Shown piece by piece: positions 50,317 through 61,772 of a DNA stretch of 64,000 nt. Origin of the DNA: Paraescarpia echinospica (taxonomy: Eukaryota > Annelida > Polychaeta > Sabellida > Siboglinidae); contig CM034533.1 in the NCBI GenBank assembly GCA_020002185.1, forward strand, positions 46,846,643 through 46,910,642, in the 5' to 3' direction. Under the pieces are notes generated by a model. It made no database searches, was not told the origin of the DNA, and worked only from the letters and a program-made list of their open reading frames with translations. Positions within the stretch are counted from its first letter, which is position 1. Each line of letters starts with the position of its first letter. Made by a program: the position numbers and the translations under genes.

Positions 50317-50376
50317 CTTAAATAACAGTATCGCCAACACGAGACGGATTAACCAGGTATTTTTGTACGTCGTCAT
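50317..50376 (-). other. Candidate first exon coding a signal peptide
   Basis: ATG in fair context (GCACCATGA) followed by exactly 20 codons, MTTYKNTWLIRLVLAILLFK, then a consensus GTAAGT donor. Shape: short polar N-terminus with Lys and Arg, then a hydrophobic core, as in signal peptides. No downstream exon identified on the minus strand, so this could be chance. Confidence 0.3.
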
Positions 50377-50399
50377 GGTGCTGAATTTTTAAGTATGGC

Positions 50400-53300
50400 T
50401 TGGAAACTCTACACAATACTATAATTACTGCGCTGGCTTTGTGCAATCGGTAGTCAACATTCACAGCCAGCAAAATCGTCCTCGTTACGATGAAACACGA
50501 CTCCACACAAGAAGACTAATGTGGTACCGTATCATCAACACGGTCGATCGATCGAACGCAACTAGTCAGATTTTCCGTTTAGTCTATCCTGTTCATTAGC
50601 GCAATACTGGTATGGTCATGCGTGTTTGACATGGTCACGCACCATCGCGTTCTTGGTGACAAAGAATTAGGATATAATTGTATGTCTTCCAAAAAGGCTA
50701 TGCATCCCTTTCATTACAGCGTTGGTGCAGTCGGCCGCCGAGTTCTTAGCAAAATCTTCGTCGCTGTAGTGATCACTTTACACACCCATCTATTTCATGT
50801 ATGACGTCCCAATGTTGTTGTAGCGCAAAATCTTAGCAAGACCACACGAGAGGTATATAACTGGTGGCTCTGAATGTAAGTTGACAGCTCAGATCTGCTT
50901 CCTACCATGGCGCCTCCTCACGACTAACCACAACATCACAACCCCGTGTAAATACAATTTTGGTAATAGGAGCTAGCCTGGACCACTTCCATAATCTCGC
51001 TGGCTCGAATGACCCTCTCCAATAAGAATTCATTACGTTGCACATTGGGATACACATCTCTTGAAACAAGTTGGACTCTCGATAAATCAAATACTTCCCT
51101 GTCCATTTGTCATGTCAAATTACATCTACGCGGGGTAATCTTGTAAATATTGGTACCTCTTCATATAAGATAAATATGTTAAATTGTGATAATAACGAAT
51201 GTTACACATGCACACGCACGCACGCACACTCGTAGAATTTAATTTATTGAGCATGTGTATCATAGTCTAAAGAACAGGACATATAGGTCGTAAGTGGATG
51301 GCCTGCAATGACAACGGTGCTGCACGCATTTGAGCTTATGAGCTTTAGGAACTTCCCCTAATGCTGCATTCCGTATACCGGGAATACGACTTCGCAACTC
51401 CTACTTGACCCAGAGACATAAATTTACAAGTGGTTAACTGGAGGAGCTCGTGAACTTTCCACTTCGCCAAGTCGTATTTACGATATAAACGAGCCCAATA
51501 GAAGGCAGCACAAAACTACGACGGTCATGCATAAGTGCGCACTGCCTGATACCACACTACACTACACAATACGCTAAGCTTCCCAAACCATAGCTATTAA
51601 TTTAACACGACGATATAAATCGTGTCATTCGTGTGAATTTTGTTGTACTCGGTGAAGATTATGCTTTGCATTGGTTTTCCGCGGTGAATACCACGTGTTG
51701 TTAACATTTACAACTGTCAATAATGCGTTCGTAGGTGTCGTAGCCCATCGGTTATCCCTTCGGACCGCTGATCGTGTCAGGGCCCCTGTTTTAAGGGGAA
51801 CTTGTTTGGCAGTGGCGTCGAGCAGTTGTGACGCGCGGCGGCGGATTGACGTAACTCGGAAGTGACGTAACTGTCGCAATGCGTTATTTACACTTACTTC
51901 TCTAAATACATAGGTACTATCGTGACATGTCCTGGTTTAACCCATAATACAACTGCGCACTGTGCGGGCAACACCTGAAAACTTTCAAAGTATACAGAAA
52001 GATTAATGTTACTACATACGTTGTAACTTGACACAGTATTAAATTCTAGCCTCTGTGTGTTTTGCGTGCGTGCGTGCGTGCGTACGTGCGTGCATGCGTC
52101 TCATGCCAGGGACAGTTTCGATAGACCAAATGAAACATTGACAAGGCGCGGAGGATATTACTCTCAGTTTGTGAAACAGCATGATCTAGTCAAGAATAAA
52201 GATGAGGATATTTTTCTTATTCAGAATCCGATCTCGGCTTTTGGTCAATAAACGCATTCATATATCCCTGGTGTTCTTGATACGGTAATCATCACCCTCC
52301 AGAAGTTTCCGGCTCCACCCTAGACCTTTCAATAGAGGTTATTGTTAGAAGATGACGTCATGTTATGTTGCACGTGGACCGAACGTAATAAAAATGATAA
52401 CAACCAGATAAATTTATTATGTTGCCCAACATCGGCATGTAGCTTACATTGCTGTCGCTTTATTACGTGCGTGGACATCATCGTAGCAGGTACAGATACA
52501 CTCTAGACAATTAAAACGGCATTAATGTATAATATACATAAGCTATGTGGGCCAAGTTGTAAAATGTAACTTACATTGACGACACTTTATCATTCACCTT
52601 GGCCGAAAACAGTCACACATATGGCAACGGCAATCACAAAGTACACAGCATATATATATATATATATACGTGGGCAAAGTACATCAAATTTATTATAGTA
52701 TAGAGCGATACCAATTTATTATATACGCTGACCACGTAGAGACAAATACATAACATCGACGTTTTATAGACGTGGACCAATATTTACAATAGGACAGGCG
52801 TATACAACTTACAGCCGCATGCATTAGACCCCTCCACAAACCGTTATATAACTAATATGACTTAGGGCAAAACGCGATAACAACATGAACTTGCGCAGTG
52901 TGGACTGTGTTGACGTATAATACACACACATAACTCATCTATTCTAGCGTTATTTTGAGCTGCAGGCCAGATACACCATACCTGTAATGAACTGGTATTA
53001 CATGCTGGAATACTAATACTGTCCTATAATTATCCACAAAATTTCGACAACTGATGCATTGTTTCAGGACGGCGATGGTTCAAACTAGATATATAAATAG
53101 TGACACTAATTCGTCCGTAAATATAACATACACGATATTGCTACATTCTACTTACTACACAGTGAACAGACACTAAAACAACAACGTTGTAAACATATAG
53201 AACACAAACATCTACACTGGGTTCTCACCATCGGCAATATTTACGGGTAAAGTTCAAACCGGCATCATTAGTGTCACACATTCTTATGATAGTTTCGTAT

Positions 53301-53900
53301 CTTCGCATCAGTGCATCGGCTGTCGATCAGAATCAGTGCAACGTGTCAGCAAAGTGTCCTTCTTCTAGTAGAAGCAAAACGTACATTGCGACAGTACATC
53401 ATTTCAATTTATTCTACAGTATTACATTACAGTATAATTATTGAACCAATTAACAAGCGTGATTTGGGGCTTAGGAATTTACCTAGTATGTTATTTTACG
53501 AATAATAATATAGTTCTTATTTGACATAAGTCAAACGTGTGGATATTACTGTGCAGTGAGCTAGCACTGGCAGCAGTTATATATTCAAAGAACACTACGA
53601 GATTGTGGCAAACAAATACCCAGTAACACTGGTATTACTGTAGTTTACGTATTAGCCCAGGAAATCTAATTCATGCTTACAACATCGTCAAATATTGATA
53701 TTTGGCAACAGTAGTGTATACGAGCATTATTTAGAGTTGATTAATTATTGGCTTATTAACCGTTTCCCCCTTTATGTAGCCGAAAAGCAAGGATTTGTAC
53801 AAGTTATACTTATTTTCACAAAGGGTATTTGTTGGGACTATTATGTGTTGTACAGGGAACTCATACACAGGTGTCGTGATGTGAACAGTTATGTTGTGAT
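50400..53900. other. Gene B 3' flank, no gene seen
   Basis: AT-rich with scattered CA tracts and a (TA)n near 52,652. A TATATAA at about 50,853 is followed 54 bp later by an ATG with only six codons; not convincing. No protein motif in any frame. Confidence 0.4.
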
Positions 53901-53916
53901 TTGTTCCTAATCAATC

Positions 53917-53922
53917 TTTATT
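53917..53922 (-). terminator. Poly(A) signal of gene B
   Basis: AATAAA on the minus strand, about 90 bp after the gene B stop codon. Position and sequence fit the 3' end of a short 3' UTR. Confidence 0.6.
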
Positions 53923-54010
53923 TTGTTTGTTCTATTTCTCGAATGCTCGTTTTGTAAAAATCAATATCTTGCACCTCATTAGCGGCCTCCACCTTACACG
54001 ATCGCCCTTG

Positions 54011-54126
54011 TTATGACGTCTTCCGGCGTCTCCAGCTCGCTAAAGAGGTCGCGAACACGTCGATGGCTTCGAAGATGGTTATGATACTCGCACCGATGAG
54101 TAGTCCCATAGACCCTCCAATGTCAC
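54011..54126 (-). CDS. DEG/ENaC channel gene B, last exon (TM2, pore, stop)
   Basis: Acceptor TTTTCCAG, 116 bp to a TAA stop at 54,011. The first two bases join the A of the previous exon to give Ser. The reading is then DIGGSMGLLIGASIITIFE, the family's most conserved segment, with G-A-S as the selectivity filter within TM2. The cytoplasmic tail is short (about 18 residues) and basic at the end (SWRRRKTS). Ser replaces the Gly often found before DIGG. The frame and product leave no doubt about the family. Confidence 0.97.
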
Positions 54127-54209
54127 CTGGAAAAGTTAACTTTCTGAATCGTTATTTGCTCAGACGGAGCTTTTGGCATCCTCTCGATGCCTTCGTCAGC
54201 TTTGTACTG

Positions 54210-54384
54210 ACTCACTTCCCGGTTGTCATGTGTTGGTGTTCATCACATGACAGTACTTCCCGATTGTCATGTGTTGGTGTTCATCACATGACAATATTTC
54301 CCGGTTGTCATGTGTTGGTGTTCATCACATGACAGCACTTCCCGGTAGTCGTGTGTTGGTGTTCATCACATGACAGCACTTCCA
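54210..54384. repeat. 41-bp minisatellite, 4 copies
   Basis: Units start at 54,221, 54,262, 54,303 and 54,344, containing GTTGTCATGTGTTGGTGTTC and ATCACATGACAG; TCATGTG and CACATGA make each unit partly palindromic. Located about 85 bp before the last-exon acceptor. Confidence 0.93.
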
Positions 54385-56060
54385 AGAAAACACCAACAAC
54401 GCCACATGACAACGAGGGAGTGATTCAGTCAGGAGTCTGAGCAAACAAGAATTTAAAAAGGTAACTTAATACATTTCCAAATCAGGAACTTTCTTGAATC
54501 CGGAAGGGAATTTCTTGCTTATAAGTACATCTGTGTATGTGCAAACATTTTGTAGTGCATATCACCTAGTCACGATAGTGTATAATTGTCCAATACTATT
54601 CAAATTACTACGGTGTTGGCATGAGAGTCGACATAAGTGTCTGCATCTACTTCTTATTCCAAACAACCTAGTCCATGACGCCGGGGCCGGCTTCCCGAAG
54701 TGTTTGCCTCCCACACGTGATTCCTGCGATTGATAGGTTACGAGTTACCTTGAACGTTTTATGCGCGCACTACATTTTATATTCCGAACAATTCATTTAC
54801 ACTGTAAAGGTGATAAATCTTTACATATATTGGGTTTTTCTTTTATATTATGTTACATTACACTCAGGGGGTAAATTAATCTCTGAAAGTTTGGCGCCCA
54901 CACACACACGCACGCACGCACATACACACACATGAGCGCGCGCTTTAACAGGTATAGTTAGATTACTGTTATGCAACAAAAACATCCTGATGTAATACGT
55001 AACCGGCCTGATGTTGTTTTTCCAGACAAGCGTCGTCATTGTAAAGTTGCTGCTAAATCGGTTTAGCCGATCGCTATTCATGTTATTTGATGTTCATCTA
55101 TGTAAAATGTGAAAATTATAGTACAATATGCAATTGGTAAAATAAAAGAGTGTATGTAAATCATCGAACTATTTGATCGTTAAATATGTTAAATTGCGAA
55201 CGTATGAATATGCATATACTATATGCCTGACAACCTTTGCACTGTTTACATCATTTTGACCAGATCCGGTCATAATAACAAAAAAATATGAAAAAGTAAA
55301 TCAAATGTATAGTAGGCAATACTAAATGGGTTCTGTGTTAGCGATATGGTGCTGAAACGAGAGGAGTAAAACAATCGAATCAGCTATAAACACATATAAA
55401 AGGACTACGCCAAATTTCGTTTGGAAGCTTACAATTTTTTTATTATAACATGCAATGGGTTCAAGAACATTTTTATTAAAACAGCCAAGTCGTTTTCTGT
55501 GATTCACCCACTGCCGAACGCTGTTATTTCACTGACAGAGGCACCACTTACTAATGTTCATAGGTTTCAAACATGCGTACTTCATCGGTTCATAATTTCA
55601 TGCAATAAGCTCCGCTCACTTTTAAGTTTTTGTACAGGCGTTGGCAAAACTGACATTCTCGAAGACGGCATGACGTCATTATCATGTAAATCAACCAACC
55701 ACAAGCGCATGTCTGAAGCCTATGTAAAATAGTACTATTGCCTCCGTCTGCGAAATATCATCGGGCGGCAGTGTCAGAAGCATAACAAGCGACATGGTTG
55801 TAGGTCCGGCTATAAGTTATTTTACAAAATATTATAATGAAAGCATTTTATATCTCTTACAATAATAGAAAGTGTACGCTTTGCAAACATACCAAGATCT
55901 TCGGGATAGGTCGACTCATTATGGTGTTAGTGATTGTCGAACTGACTGTTGAACGTGTTTTGAGTTGTACATTTGTGCATGCTTATCCATGTTTTGTTTC
56001 TACAATGCATGTAAGCGTTTCGTAACATGATGTTTGATTAACAATGTCAATGATCCTTAC

Positions 56061-56152
56061 TAAGTAAATCGATGAGAGAATAGGCCTCTTGCTGCACGTG
56101 TTCCTCCGCGCGCAAGTCGCGCATGTATACATTCAGTTCCAGAAAGTTACGA
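56061..56152 (-). CDS. DEG/ENaC channel gene B, exon before TM2
   Basis: A 92-bp exon with acceptor TGTTTCAG and donor GTAAGG. It encodes RNFLELNVYMRDLRAEEHVQ then QEAYSLIDLL. This is the palm strand leading to TM2, equivalent to the N-x-L-x-L-x-(I/V)-(F/Y)-F-x-x-L ... Q-x-x-AY motif of ASICs. It accepts the AG of the large exon (giving Ser) and passes an A to the last exon (A+GT, Ser). Confidence 0.95.
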
Positions 56153-56349
56153 CTGAAACACAAATGAAACACAACGACAAATAGTCAGTAAAACCGCTTA
56201 TTTTCGATGAAGCATATTAACCTATTTAGGTAAACACGGAACTGTATCGCTATGTTGAATCGCTATGTTCAAACGCAAGGAGCAATGTTAACTCCGACTT
56301 GTTATATAACAGCAACTTACAACAACTTAGGTTTTACTCTAGATTGGCG

Positions 56350-56456
56350 AAATATAAAAGTGTGTGTATGTGTGTATGCGCTCGCGCTTGTGTGTTCTTG
56401 TGTGAGCGTGCATGTTTGCGTTCGTGTGTGTGTGTGAGTGTGAGTGTGTGTCTGTC

Positions 56457-56507
<51 letters not shown>

Positions 56508-56510
56508 GCG

Positions 56511-56567
<57 letters not shown>

Positions 56568-56720
56568 GAGACAGAGAGCACACTGGTATAGGTACAATGT
56601 GGCGTGCGTAAGTATGTACTGTGTACTTTGGTGTGTGCACATGCATATCTACGTGTAAATGTACGTGAGAGTACGCTGTTGTGCGTACGCGCGGATGTAT
56701 ATGTGTGTGTGTGTGTGTTG

Positions 56721-56755
<35 letters not shown>

Positions 56756-56815
56756 GTTTGTGTGTGTGAGCGCGCGTGTGCGTGTCCGTATGTGGGGAGG
56801 CGCATGTGGGTGTGA
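56350..56815. repeat. Compound (TG)n/(GA)n microsatellite in gene B intron
   Basis: TG-rich 56,360-56,516, GA 56,517-56,575, TG again 56,698-56,770. It fills most of a 725-bp intron. Long ORFs over it on both strands are artefacts. Confidence 0.95.
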
Positions 56816-56877
56816 GTCTGTGTGTATGCTTAGTTTTAGAAGTATCCATGTCTGAGAGGCGGTGATGATAGACTTAC

Positions 56878-58450
56878 CTGAGGAAGTTTCCGTCCAGCCG
56901 ACTCTCCTGAAGGAACAAATTCAGCTCTGTTTTGTAGGAATGCAAATGTGCCAATAGTATGTCTTGCAACTTATGTACACGCCCGCGTTTTCTAGATTCT
57001 CGTGCGTTGAAATACGGTAGGTCAAACATTACCATGCTGGTACAGTTATAGTCATGCATCTTTCCACGCAGTAGATTTCTGTGGTACAAGTCGTCATCAT
57101 CGAAGCGGAAGTACACGTTCATATCGCGTTTGTAGACACCAGATGCGTTAGTGTAATGGGCGTACAACTTGGAGTAGAGATCCTTCAGCAACGGGTCCGC
57201 CCCAGCGGCAGCGTTTAGTAGGCAAAGTTCCTGATTAATCTCCTCCGAGCGGTCTACTGCTTTGTACAAAAGCTCGTGTATGTCAATGTTATAGTCGAAA
57301 CAAAGAGCAGCTTCTCCCAATAATTTGGTCGACATAAACTTGTCAGCAAGAGCGAGTTTAGATCCGATGGTTCCACTATCAAGCATGTCCAAGTAGGTAA
57401 TAAGTGGAACTCTAAGTTTCGATGAATCACACCTGTTTTGTTGTTTCTTAAACACATAAAACATATGCAGGTGGTCATGTTTGATACTAACGAACTTGGC
57501 GATAATATATATTTGGTGATCTTTGAGTCTATACTTTGCTGCTTTAATACGTTGAATTGGTCGTTTTATGACGAGTGATTCGTAGAGGGCCAGGTCCGCG
57601 GCATATTCCACTGAAGTTTGGTGGATCTCGTTGCAATGAGTGATATATCCATCTGCGTAGTTCGTTTCATTTCCGCGACTTTCCACGTCGCTGATATGTA
57701 GCAGTGCTTGTACATTGTCCACGAAATGCTGAATATGTTCCGTGAGACGGTCGTATGTGGTATTGATTTGTGTACTTTGTTTGAACAGTTCCGATGACAG
57801 ATACAACGAATCATATCGTCCGTCAGGTGTGGCAGTGTATTTGGTCAACAAAACAACGCTGCAGTACGCCGAATGCACACGATCCAAGTTTTGTAACGAT
57901 ATATTCGAAGCGACGAGTTTTTTCACCAGAAGCAAACGGAAGTCTAGTCCACGTGTATCTTGCCGCTTCGTGTTCAGCGAATCCAACATTACCCTCGCGA
58001 GTTCGTACGTGCCAGACATGTGGTTATGAAAATTAATTTCATTCCACCCGAGAACAAATCCATTCTGTATTATCTCCTCCATTTTCTGCAAACATTGCTT
58101 CATGATGAAGTCGAAGCTGCGAAGAAATTGGTTGATATAATATATAGTTAGATTGACAGTGTCCAGCGCGTCGTAACGGAACTTGGGACGTACACGGAAA
58201 ACTCTTAATATTTGAAATACCTGCCGCGTCTTCATTTTATTATGAATCCGTCGTTCCTGGACGACAGTTTCTCTGGTGTCTAACGACTTGTTCAATTGTC
58301 TTCGTAAGCTATCCATCAATTCCGGTGACAAAAACAATCGGTTTTTGTCGTTCTGTTGGACGGATGCGTAGCTCGGAGACGTCATATACTGTGACGTGTT
58401 GCAGGCCAATGGGCAATAACAAATGACGGACTGCGTAACACGGAATAATT
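56878..58450 (-). CDS. DEG/ENaC channel gene B, 1.57-kb exon with large extracellular insert
   Basis: Acceptor TTGTTACAG, donor GTAAGT; 1,573 bp open throughout. The first ~30 residues are family-typical: VICYCPLACNTSQYMTSPSY, the C-x-C-x3-C-N-x-T-x-Y motif. Family members then need only about 20 residues before the next strand; here about 490 follow. The insert is mostly amphipathic-helix-like and charged, with N-glycosylation sequons NKS, NLT, NIS, NTT, NET, NAS and NCT and seven cysteines. Two segments are weakly alike (RLFLSPELMDSL and DSLYLSSELFKQ). An acidic FRFDDDDLYHRN and a basic SRKRGR patch lie near its end. Both exon ends are in frame with canonical channel exons, so the insert is part of the channel protein and lies outside the cell, in the thumb/palm junction. 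Function unknown. Confidence 0.93.
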
Positions 58451-58809
58451 CTGTAACAAACAGTGAAACTCATAAAGACAGGATATCCGTTATGATTTTA
58501 TTAACAAGTATTTATTTATTGTGCGCAATACATCAACAAATAAAAATTCTTGGCCCGACGGTGTTTTATATGTAGAAGAGCCCATGTCACCTGGGGAAAA
58601 AACAGAGAACGTAGGCAATATTGACAGAAACACCACTAAAAACGCATTTGAAGTGGAACAACGAGGCAGTCAAAAAGTAAAACAAGTCACAAAAATCTTT
58701 ATCGTCTGGCCAGTCTGGGAGAGAAAAAAGAGTCAATGGCGGAACGAAGATAAATAAACAACTAGCCTACGAATCATCGGGTGGCAACGAGGAAGACGAC
58801 TTTTGCATC

Positions 58810-58811
<2 letters not shown>

Positions 58812-58870
<59 letters not shown>
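58812..58870. repeat. (CT)n microsatellite
   Basis: About 29 CT units, directly next to the foldback element. Confidence 0.96.
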
Positions 58871-58872
<2 letters not shown>

Positions 58873-58875
58873 AGA

Positions 58876-59393
58876 TGTGGCGTCACACATGACATATACT
58901 ATATACAGGCAGACCCTTTCCATGCATTCAGAGCATGTTTACAAGAATAAATTTAGGGTCGACACGAGCGTCATAATGAGTTATTTTGCGATATTCCGAT
59001 GTAATACAAACACTAGACATCAACGGAAATTCACTGACTGATTGTTGTTATGATAAATTGTACAACGCCTCCTTCATATATCGATATTCTAGTGTTATTA
59101 TGAGATGATACACGTTACTTTCTGTCGCCAAATACAACCTATGTTTACTATATATGTTTCTTTGTGTAGATTATTTCCTGTGGGTTGCAATCGATATAAT
59201 TATTCTGAAAACGAGCCGAAGCTCAGCGAAAGCCGAAACCTGGTGGACTTGTAGGCCCATTCGCATTCATTGTTCAATAACTCATTCTGACGCTCGTTTC
59301 GACACAAAAACTATCTTTCTAAACATGCTCTGAAGGCATGGAAAGGTTCGGCCTGATGCGAATATATGTCATATGTGACGTCACGATACCACG
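58876..59393. mobile_element. Foldback/MITE-like element in gene B intron
   Basis: Diverged terminal inverted repeats of about 110 bp: GGCGTCACACATGACATATA at the left, and its complement TATATGTCATATGTGACGTC at the right. Both also share the CTTTCCATGC...CAGAGCATGTTTA and CGACACGAGCGTCA segments in inverted order. About 290 bp lie between the arms. No ORF, so non-autonomous. Confidence 0.75.
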
Positions 59394-59399
59394 TGATCA

Positions 59400-60390
59400 C
59401 CTAGCTCATTAAATGTTAATTTTCCTCGGGAATCGCTACACAGACGTCTTTGAAATCGAATTGATGCTACAAATGTATTTTTCTGTATTTTGTATGTTCT
59501 TAAATGTTACATACAATGTTAAACTTTGTGTACTAATTGAAAATGGATTTTAACTAATGCCTTGTTTTTATTTCTTTTAGGAGGGGAAGAATGGGTCGAG
59601 CACACGTAATAGTGCTGGACAAATGGCGTTTAGCAAGCATCGAAGTGTGTCCGCAATTTGAAAGATGCACCCACGACCCGTTCAAATTGTAGACAAAATA
59701 CATTCATGTTTTAAACAATCGCTATTGACACTGATTGGTTATCGGCATTTACCGCTTTAATGTTCGCACGTCCATGCTCCTGGCAGAATTTGGACTACGT
59801 ACAAATCACCAGTGAACCGTTTGCTAATAAATAAGTATCGAAACAGACAATCTCTCTTTATATAAGGACCTTTCTGTCGTCAAGTGTAGGTGTATCTACC
59901 AGATTGGGTTTGACAATAGAGTCGTCATATTGTTATTGAAATTTTGATTACTGCTCTACTGATTCCAAAACTATATATTGGAGTATTTATAATTTATATA
60001 TTTTGCATCAACGAGTGAAAACTCGTGAAAATGTACCCATCGTTGATGCTGTACCCAACGTGTACCCTTCGTAGTCAGCGGTCGTGATGTAATACTGCAA
60101 GCAAGCGTTTGGCGTTAGCATAGCAATTAACGCTGATGGAAAAACAAAACTATACTTTCTTGTGACAACTCTTCGTTGTACGACGCCAAACCAAACATCT
60201 GGGGTATTCCTGTTTTATTATAAAACTATCTAGTCAGTAGAAAGTATATTTATTATATAACACTGACTCCTGAATTTAACAATGCAGTGATTAAAAGAAT
60301 CCTGTGTTTAACCTGAATAAATTTAAATAGTAACATCACAGAACTTAAATTATGTAATCAGTGTATAACAAATTGATACCAAAAGTTACT
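59400..60390. other. Gene B intron, no gene seen
   Basis: Intronic sequence between the 57-bp and 1.57-kb exons. No domain recognised. Confidence 0.4.
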
Positions 60391-60393
60391 CAC

Positions 60394-60450
60394 CCAAAGC
60401 TGGTAGCAGGCAACTGATGTATTGTGATACGTTACAGACGGGTGCATTTT
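60394..60450 (-). CDS. DEG/ENaC channel gene B, 57-bp exon
   Basis: Acceptor TTGTTACAG, donor GTGAGT. Encodes NAPVCNVSQYISCLLPAL, the A-P-x-C ... Q-Y-x-x-C-x-x-P-A-L segment of the cysteine-rich domain. Joins both neighbours in frame (G+AA gives Glu at the 5' side; G+AA gives Glu at the 3' side). Confidence 0.93.
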
Positions 60451-60882
60451 CTGTAACAAGCAGTGTATCGTAGATGAACACCACATAGTGATAATCTACA
60501 CTGTCTTTCGGTGTGTCACATTTGTTCTATCGATGTAAATATCTGGCTGTTCCAACCGTTACTGTATCCAAGCATTTCTTTGCATGATTTGTATGTGTGT
60601 TCTCAGTAACGTTGTTGGGAAAAATAAACCTTGTCATTTGGCATAAGTAGCAAAAGTCTAAATGGAATAGTTTTGGTCGCGTGAAAATACCAAATGTCAA
60701 AAAATATACGTTATATTACGTACAGCTGGATGGTAGCAACATCACGATTGCTCCAATGGCGCCGCACATCGAATGAAACTGGCATTAATGCACACTGACA
60801 CTGTGACTGTAAAATCCCACGTCACGTATTGATGGGATTGGCGATTGTTTGAATGTGTTTTGAATTATGGGAACTTGTGAAG

Positions 60883-61100
60883 CTCTACCCGTCATTACAC
60901 TAGCGGCTCTACCCGTCATTACAATGGCTGCTCTACCCGTCATTACACTGGCAGCTCTACCCGTCATTACACTGGCAGCTCTACCCGTCATTACACTGGC
61001 GGCTCTACCCGTCATTACACTGGCGGCTCTACCAGTCATTACACTGGCGGCTCTACTCGTCATTACACTGGCGGCTCTACCCGTCATTACACTGGCAGCT
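60883..61100. repeat. 24-bp minisatellite, 9 copies, in gene B intron
   Basis: Units of CTCTACCCGTCATTACACTG + GCGG begin every 24 bp from 60,883 to 61,075, nearly identical. As 24 is a multiple of three, both strands are open (for example MTGRAASV repeats on the minus strand). It ends 57 bp from the 160-bp exon. Confidence 0.96.
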
Positions 61101-61156
61101 CGTTATACTTTACAATTGGCCAGACGTAGGCCTAACATTGTGCTTATCTACTGAAC

Positions 61157-61316
61157 CTGTATCGAGAGATGGCATGTAGTAATCTCTGCAGCCGCACGAT
61201 GTTATGACGAAGTCAGTGCTGCATTCCCTGTAGCAGGCCGCCTGCGAGTATCGCTCGAAGTAGAGCAGTCGTTGATGTTCCACACAATCGCCGTGAGGTG
61301 ACGGCAGTTTGATTGA
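61157..61316 (-). CDS. DEG/ENaC channel gene B, 160-bp exon (cysteine-rich domain)
   Basis: Acceptor GCTGTTGCAG, donor GTTCAG. Encodes SIKLPSPHGDC, then RYSQAACYRECSTDFVITSC and GCRDYYMPSLDT. This is the family block Y-x-x-x-x-C-x-x-x-C-x-x-x-x-(I/V)-x-x-x-C-x-C-x-x-x-x-M-P. Starts in phase 0 and ends with one base. The donor GTTCAG is weaker than the others, but the frame into the next exon supports it. Confidence 0.93.
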
Positions 61317-61433
61317 CTGCAACAGCGCCATTCAAGAGTCTTGTATCATACAGTACGTTAAAATTCGTAGCGACGTTTGCTGTTTAACTGGAAACGTTGG
61401 CAAATTGAGAATCAGTCGCTTTACTGTACTTAC

Positions 61434-61615
61434 TTTCTGAATGTGTACCGCAAGAAACGTGTTCATTCCTGCTGGGACAGCCTCGCCGAAGTCCTCCACC
61501 AGGGGTATGTCGTGTTGGTCGTGGAGGAGAACCTTCAGTCCGACTGCATTGTGCGGACCCTTCATATGTTGATACTGCTCGATATTCACCACAAGTTGCA
61601 GTCCGTTTTTGACGC
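61434..61615 (-). CDS. DEG/ENaC channel gene B, 182-bp exon
   Basis: Acceptor TATTACGCAG, donor GTAAGT. Encodes VKNGLQLVVNIEQYQ, VGLKVLLHDQHDIPLVEDFG and GMNTFLAVHIQK. This is the G-L-x-L-x-x-N-x-x-x-x-x-Y region and the G-(F/L)-x-(I/V)-x-(I/L)-H strand of the palm, typical of ASIC/degenerin channels. The intron to the next exon is only 117 bp. Confidence 0.95.
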
Positions 61616-61671
61616 CTGCGTAATATTTATATTTGGTTGTCGTGAGATGATAAAACACCCGATATTATGTA

Positions 61672-61772
61672 CGTGCGTGTGTGCGTGTGTGCGTGTGTGC
61701 GTGTGTGCGTGGGTACGTGTATATGTAAGTGTGTGCGCGCGCGTGTGTGTGCGTGTATGCGTGCGTGTGTTT
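61672..61772. repeat. GTGC/GTGT-rich microsatellite
   Basis: Imperfect GTGTGC units about 55 bp upstream (minus strand) of the 182-bp exon. Confidence 0.85.

Noticed and set aside
50840..50935. TATATAA followed by ATG as a plus-strand promoter and gene start
   Set aside because: The ATG opens only six codons and no donor site with coding potential follows.
56317..56815. Long ORFs (up to 162 codons) over TG/GA tracts, on both strands
   Set aside because: Pure products of dinucleotide repeats (Thr-His, Cys-Val, Ser-Leu runs). The same applies at 47,914-48,361, 49,485-49,848, 33,489-33,740 and 61,377-61,816.
60785..61154. Octapeptide-repeat ORFs on both strands
   Set aside because: 24-bp minisatellite inside a spliced intron of gene B; channel frame does not use it.
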